Shown: one piece after another, positions 58,876 to 64,000 of the stretch | Layout: each line of letters opens with the position of its first letter | Position numbering within the stretch: position 1 is the stretch's first letter | Assembly: GCF_003265705.1 (NCBI RefSeq) | Contig: NW_020312817.1 | Span: 47,981,825-48,045,824 of the forward strand | Length of the DNA: 64,000 nucleotides | DNA from: Callorhinus ursinus | Taxonomy: Eukaryota; Chordata; Mammalia; Carnivora; Otariidae | Direction of reading: 5' to 3' | Made by a program: the position numbers and the translations under genes | Notes under the pieces: model-generated | Told to the model about the DNA's origin: nothing | The model's input: the letters and a program-made list of their open reading frames with translations, nothing else | The model's database searches: none

Positions 58876-60544
58876 TCACAGCCAGCCCTGTCGGGTTCCC
58901 CCTCCCAGATTGTTTTCTGGGCAGTATACTACCAGACATGTACTCATTTCCTAATGGAACTTCGAACAAATTACTTTATCAACAATCTGGTCATTAGAAT
59001 TTTAGCCAGGCCTTGGTCTGAGGGCCCCTGAAGATGGGCAGGCCCAACGAGCTCTAGAAGTGCAGAGAAGAGGAGTGGAGAGGTTCACAGGGCAAGAAGC
59101 CACCAGCCCTCATCGTTAGTCAGTGAGCAATCAGAATATTACAGGCCACTTGCCATGCTGAATGCAGGAGAGGATTCAGAGTAACGAGCAGTTAAAACTG
59201 GATTTTGCCACTAATGCATTTCTTATTAATGCTTTCTGCGCCGTTCAGAAGTAAAGTGAGTTCATTTTCTCTTCAGAAGATCCACACCTTGGAGATTCTC
59301 TAAGCATAGCTCGTAATTTAATTCCTGTGAAGAAATGGCAACATCTCTTTGAGTGAAATTACGACCTTTTAGAGGCACCGTCTCTCCCTAGTTGCCGCTG
59401 CCTCCCTGAGCACTCATTAGCCTTCCCCCGGATAGGAAATGGTTGTGTACAAGGCCCCGAAATGCTAAACGTCCTTAGGTTGAAGGGCATCTGCTCACTG
59501 GGCCTGTCTGACTCAGCAGTGATGTATGTGCCAAGGAAATCTTTCTTTGCCTGCCTTAGCTTTGCTCTCATTCCCCTTTCAATTGGAGGAGTATGATTTT
59601 TCTTTTCTACTCAAGTTCTATTCAGAAAGCAAAGGAAGTGCATAATTATGTGGTTGTCCCTTGCCTCCCTCTGCCGTACCTTTCCCGGGAAATCTCATTA
59701 TTAAAATAAGAACATTATTCTCAATCTATGAAAATAGACTTGGGTCGGTCAAAAGCCAGGGTGGGGGGAGGGTGGAATGAAAAACGCATCCTGCAGCAAA
59801 GAGGTCCATTTTGTTGAGCTATAGCACAGAGCGTGTTGTCAACTGAATGATGACCAGAACTATAAATTCCGGGGATTCTAGGGAAAAAGTGTTTCCTATC
59901 ACTCTTGGTTTGAAAGGCTTGTGGTGTTTCAGGGTTTTCGGCAGTTGCCTTGAACAATTAAGGAAAATGTCAAAGAACCTTGGGAAGCAGGAACCAGATC
60001 CTTCCATGAGGCCTTCCCAACATATGCCTGATGGGCCCTGTCACATTGTGAAATGCCAGCTACCATGCAGAGAAGGTGCCTGGCACCTTGCAACTTCCTT
60101 TTTCCCAGCCTTTGGAGAAGGAAGAGAATTTAAGGGCTCTAGCAGCGTCCCATTACACACAGGAAGGCCCAGAAAGATTGAAATGAACATGTGCTCGTAA
60201 AACCCCTGGCTTTCTTTCTACATCTTGCTCCCAAATTATTAAACTCATCATCAATCTCCATCTGCTTGGGCTAGGACTTAAAAGTCAGAATCAAATAGCA
60301 GTTGATGCCAGTCCCTTGACTACCCAGTGTCATGGCATCACAAAATAATTGTGCTGATGAAGATACTGATTTTCCATAGCAAAGAAGAAAACAATCCCAG
60401 AACCCTAACAGCTACCACTGTGGAAGCCAGGCAACAATCACTCACAGAAGAGACATAGTTTTGTTTCCAGATCCCACTGGAAGAGATTTTCCTGATTTAA
60501 AACAAAATACAACCAAATACACAAAATGTCTCCCCAACACAAGC
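58876..60544. other. Unique spacer, no gene seen
   Basis: GC content is slightly higher than elsewhere. A 117-codon plus frame at 59847-60200 overlaps two minus-strand frames and has no domain or conserved start context. Nothing recognised. Confidence 0.4.
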
Positions 60545-60712
60545 GAAAGCTCACTGTTGATGAGCTGTGTGACTGTGGGTAAATTGTCCTCTTATTGGAA
60601 AGTGGGGATAAAAATATATCTACACTATAGGACAGCTGTGAGAATTAAATGGGTATTCAGAACAATGCCTGGCATCTAGCTCTTCAAGTGTTCGCTGCTC
60701 CCATCAATCTTT
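60545..60712 (+). repeat. MIR relic
   Basis: 'gatgagctgtgtgactgtgg', 'gtaaattgtcctcttattgg', 'aaagtggggataaaaatata', 'cagctgtgagaattaaatgg' and 'gaacaatgcctggcatctag' give a well-ordered MIR. Confidence 0.75.
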
Positions 60713-60834
60713 CATATCGAGGCACATCAGTGAGCTAATGTACATACACCCAGCAATGTAGCCGGGTCTGTATTCATTCCTGATTTGCTCACTCCCTCAC
60801 AGACCCTGCTATGTGAATAACTATCTGAGCTTGA

Positions 60835-60835
<1 letters not shown>

Positions 60836-60871
<36 letters not shown>
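60836..60871. repeat. Homopolymer of 36 C
   Basis: Uninterrupted Cs, followed by 'gccctgaataaac'. The poly-Gly minus-strand frame over it is an artefact. Confidence 0.95.
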
Positions 60872-60872
<1 letters not shown>

Positions 60873-63800
60873 CCCTGAATAAACAGATCACATGGGTGCC
60901 TCCACCCCCTAGCAATGTGATACAAATGACCTCATTGACTGTTCCCACAAGACCCTGATGCTCCCTGGAGTGGCTGATGTGAAAATGAGTTTGCTAAATT
61001 CAAGCCCAACATGACATATATGTTGGGCTCTTCCTGAAAATATTAAAGCCGAAGCAGGAAGGGAATAATGTTTTCAATATCATATTTTCATTGAGCTATG
61101 GCTTCATGGATTAAAAAATTAAGTAAAAACGCCTGACCATAACAGGTCAGATTTTTTTGTTGTTGGCTATTTTTACTCTTTAAAAGTTTCTGAGGATTTT
61201 TCTGTGCTATGGGCTAAATAAACATTAGCTTGGCCCCCAAGTGCTACTGCCTATCAAGGGATTCTGAGTGACTTAGTGCCTCAGGCACAATGAAAATGGA
61301 TTTATGAGCTTTCTGGAGATCTACTATAGCCAAATTAGGCTGTGCATCAGAGGGTCCTATTTAAAAAAGCTAACCAGCCACAGAATACTGCTAGAAGGGA
61401 AGCAAGTGACAAAGGAGAGGGGATGGGGCAGGTCTGGGCCTGGATGGGCAAGCAGCAGAAGGTCAGCACATGAAGGCCAGGCAGAGGAAAAAAATGCTCA
61501 CCCGAAAGGTATTTTTCTTTGTACTCAATCACCCCCCAGGAGCTGGAATGCAAGGGGAGCCATGGGAAGCTAATCCCGCCAGCAGCATTCTGCAGCTCCC
61601 AAGACTACAGGTGCCTGTCCACAGCACCGGCACTGAGGGCCAGAGGGGTTCAGCCTCACTTCCTAAAGGGTTCTCTTGAATGTCCTAAAGTCAAATCTTA
61701 TTGGACATTTCCCAGCAAGCACGTTGATCATCAATTCCAAAATACCTTATACCTTGTTCTTTGAAATACCTAGAAAGTTCTCTTCTAGTTTAAAAATAGG
61801 CAATAGCATGTAACAAGCTACTTAAAAAATATATATACGTAGTATATAAAGAATATATATTATAAATATTTATAGTATTATAGATTCTATAATATATAAT
61901 GCAACATATAAATTATATATGATATATATCTGTTACATATATTATGTTTTATAATTCTATATATATTTATACGATTTATATGTTGTCTATACAGTCTTAC
62001 TAACTGCCATGTCCTTTATTTTTAAGAATCATGGATCTTGGCACCTGAGGCTTAAGGAACAACATCTAACAATGTGTAACACCACACACAGGCTCAGGTC
62101 GGAGCACAGCTGACAGTCGGATGCCGCTAACACTAAGGACTTCAGAGCTAAGCATGGTAATGAACGCAATACTGGGTAAAAGGATCATGAAACAGTAGTG
62201 TCCTTACTTCCCTTTTGTCTCTTGTTTTTATTTAATGAGAAATGCTTTAACCTGGGCATGTAATGGTGCTCGTGTTCATGCAGGGGCATGGGGAAGGCTG
62301 AGTGAGGGGGGACAGGCTTGGGGAAAAGTAGGGTGCTCATTGATTGTATCTATTTTTCACTCTCTCTCTTTGTTCTTTTCAGTTCTTTGCTCCCCACCTC
62401 ACTGTACCCTTGTCCTCTCATCAATTTCCCCTTATCAGAACTGACTCTTAAAAAATAACCTTGAATGACCAACAAAAAAAACTCACTCCCCTTGTTGGCC
62501 ATTCATTGAGAATCAGCATTTTGACAGCTATCAAAGCTTTAATACAGAGAGGAAGGGCCTAAGGGAAGGATACATTGTGTAAAGTTCATTATCTCAACAG
62601 CTAAATGTCTTCAATGTGCTTGAATCGATTCTAATGTATTAGAAATAGAATAAAATGGAGTTTGCCCACTTGATATTCACAGCCTTGCAACAGAAACATT
62701 GATGTGAATGCAACAACGTGGCACTGAGATGTGAAAAAAAGACATAGGAGCGGTGGAGAAAAGGCTCTAAAGAGAAAGTAACTCCCTCTCCCTCGGGCAG
62801 GTGGAGCATGTCAGATTCTGGTCTTAAAGGAAGTGTGGGCATTTTGTCAGGTGAGGGAAGGAAAAGGGTCATTCCTGCAAAGGGAAGAGAATGTGAAAAG
62901 TGGTTGTGGGCAGGTGGCCTTGACAAACATGCCGTGCTTGAGAACTGGCCAGGAGAAGAATTTCACAAGACCTTAAACTCATACATTGTAGGTGACTTTG
63001 GATGGGCCCAGGACGATGAAAATCAACATGACTTTCAGGCTAACAATCATATTTATAGAAGAAGCTGCAGCAGGCTGTCTTGCTCACCACCTCATCACTT
63101 CACAGAACAGCACTGCCCCAGTCAAAATCGATGAGCCTGTCTTGAATATTTTCAAGGGAAAGAGTCACTACTCTTCTGGCCAGCATATCCAGCATCTAAC
63201 AAACTTGACTCTCGAGTCCTAGGGAGGCTTAAAAAGCAGGGCACGTGTGAGAATTAGGCAAGTAGTAAGCAAGCGTCCAGACTGCCTTCCCAGTCTGACT
63301 TATTCTAGACGATATCTGCCATTGCCCTTGTCTCATTCACTTCCCACTATATATTATTTATTCTTTGATCCTTAATCTTAATATTTTCTGCAAATCTTGT
63401 GTTTTCACTTGAATCCCCTTAGAATTCTCCTGGGATGGTTAATAGAAGTTTCAATGATCAGCCCATTTCCTCAGCAGCCTGGGGAGGACGGGAAGTGATC
63501 ACTGCCATGAGGAGTTGCATTTTTCTCTGAATTTGTTGAAACTTCTGTTTTAGAGAACAATGTTCTCCTTTCTCTTCCTCTTCTTTCTTAAGATAATTTA
63601 GTTTTTTCTTTCATAATTTAGTTTTTCTTTCTTCTTCCGTCTTTCATAATTTAGTTTTTTATTTAATTTAGCCTCCTCCAGAAAATAATGGAGTTTCCTT
63701 TATAAAGTGATGAACTGCTCCCTTATTCAAAATGGTTTCATGTTGCATTTTGGTCTCCTAGTGCAACCAATTCTAAATGTTGCTGATTTATAGCTGTAAA

Positions 63801-64000
63801 GGAGGTACTAAATGTAATACTGCTGCTCCCTGCCTTATTTCCAGAGCACCAACCCTACCCATTCCCCTCTGGTGTTTTAGTTACCACCATAGGGGACACA
63901 GCAACAGATCTGTGCTTAATCATTGTTATCCCCAGAAGTCTCTCCTGCTCTTCAATTTTGCCTTAATTAGCTCTCTGGTGATCAGCATATTGTCACCATG
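60872..64000. other. Unique spacer with AT-rich tract
   Basis: 61828-61985 is an AT-only-like low-complexity tract with small palindromic words ('tatatata', 'aatatatatt'). Positions about 63588-63680 hold three spaced copies of 'ataatttag' in a pyrimidine-rich setting. Frames of up to 108 codons at 61304-61764 and 62639-63222 overlap in several phases with no recognisable domain. Confidence 0.45.

Noticed and set aside
60727..60948. Poly-glycine protein frame
   Set aside because: It is produced by the C36 homopolymer.

Overview
This window looks like non-coding nuclear DNA of a mammal, most likely an arctoid carnivore (bear, seal or mustelid side of Carnivora). The main reason is the repeat content. 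There are fifteen tRNA-Lys-derived CAN-type SINEs whose heads read 'gggtgcctgggtggctcag' and whose tails are CT-rich, (AAAT)n and poly-A; this form fits arctoids better than the dog-lineage subfamily. There is also a carnivore-type LINE-1 with its own 3' UTR. I see no bacterial or viral gene organisation, no CRISPR array and no rRNA gene. I see no intact host protein-coding gene. Spliced exons or regulatory elements of a large neighbouring gene cannot be excluded by eye.

Layout. 1-12 kb is AT-rich DNA with ancient repeats (MER5-type hAT fossil, L2, L3/MIR-like) and one CAN SINE. 12.0-14.9 kb holds two old LINE-1 ORF2 fragments in direct orientation, each later hit by a CAN SINE. 15.8-16.3 kb holds two SINEs nested in one target site. 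20.5-22.3 kb is a MaLR (MLT1-type) cluster with one LTR inside another element. 25-28 kb holds two SINEs, a long (GAAA)n tract containing a 100-N assembly gap, and a short LINE-1 tail. 28.5-37.0 kb is the centrepiece: a 5'-inverted LINE-1 on the minus strand, abutting a nearly full-length but disabled 6.8 kb LINE-1 on the plus strand. 40-46 kb is SINE-rich. 47.1-54.1 kb holds a hAT fossil, antisense old LINE-1 pieces, and a processed VDAC3 pseudogene on the minus strand with an 18-bp target-site duplication. 55-64 kb is mostly unique sequence with two SINEs, MIR/L2 relics and a 36-base pure C run.

The 'genes' here do not work together as a pathway. The coding-like sequences are LINE-1 ORF1/ORF2 remnants, which supply the retrotransposition machinery, and sequences moved by that kind of machinery (SINEs and the VDAC3 mRNA copy). 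The interesting content is insertion history: one endonuclease site apparently used by two LINE-1s in opposite orientations, a 60-bp tail-only LINE-1 insertion inside another LINE-1, a SINE pair whose order can be read from three target-site copies, and dinucleotide arrays that probably grew from the same LINE-1 position more than once. I did not find a convincing undescribed biological system.
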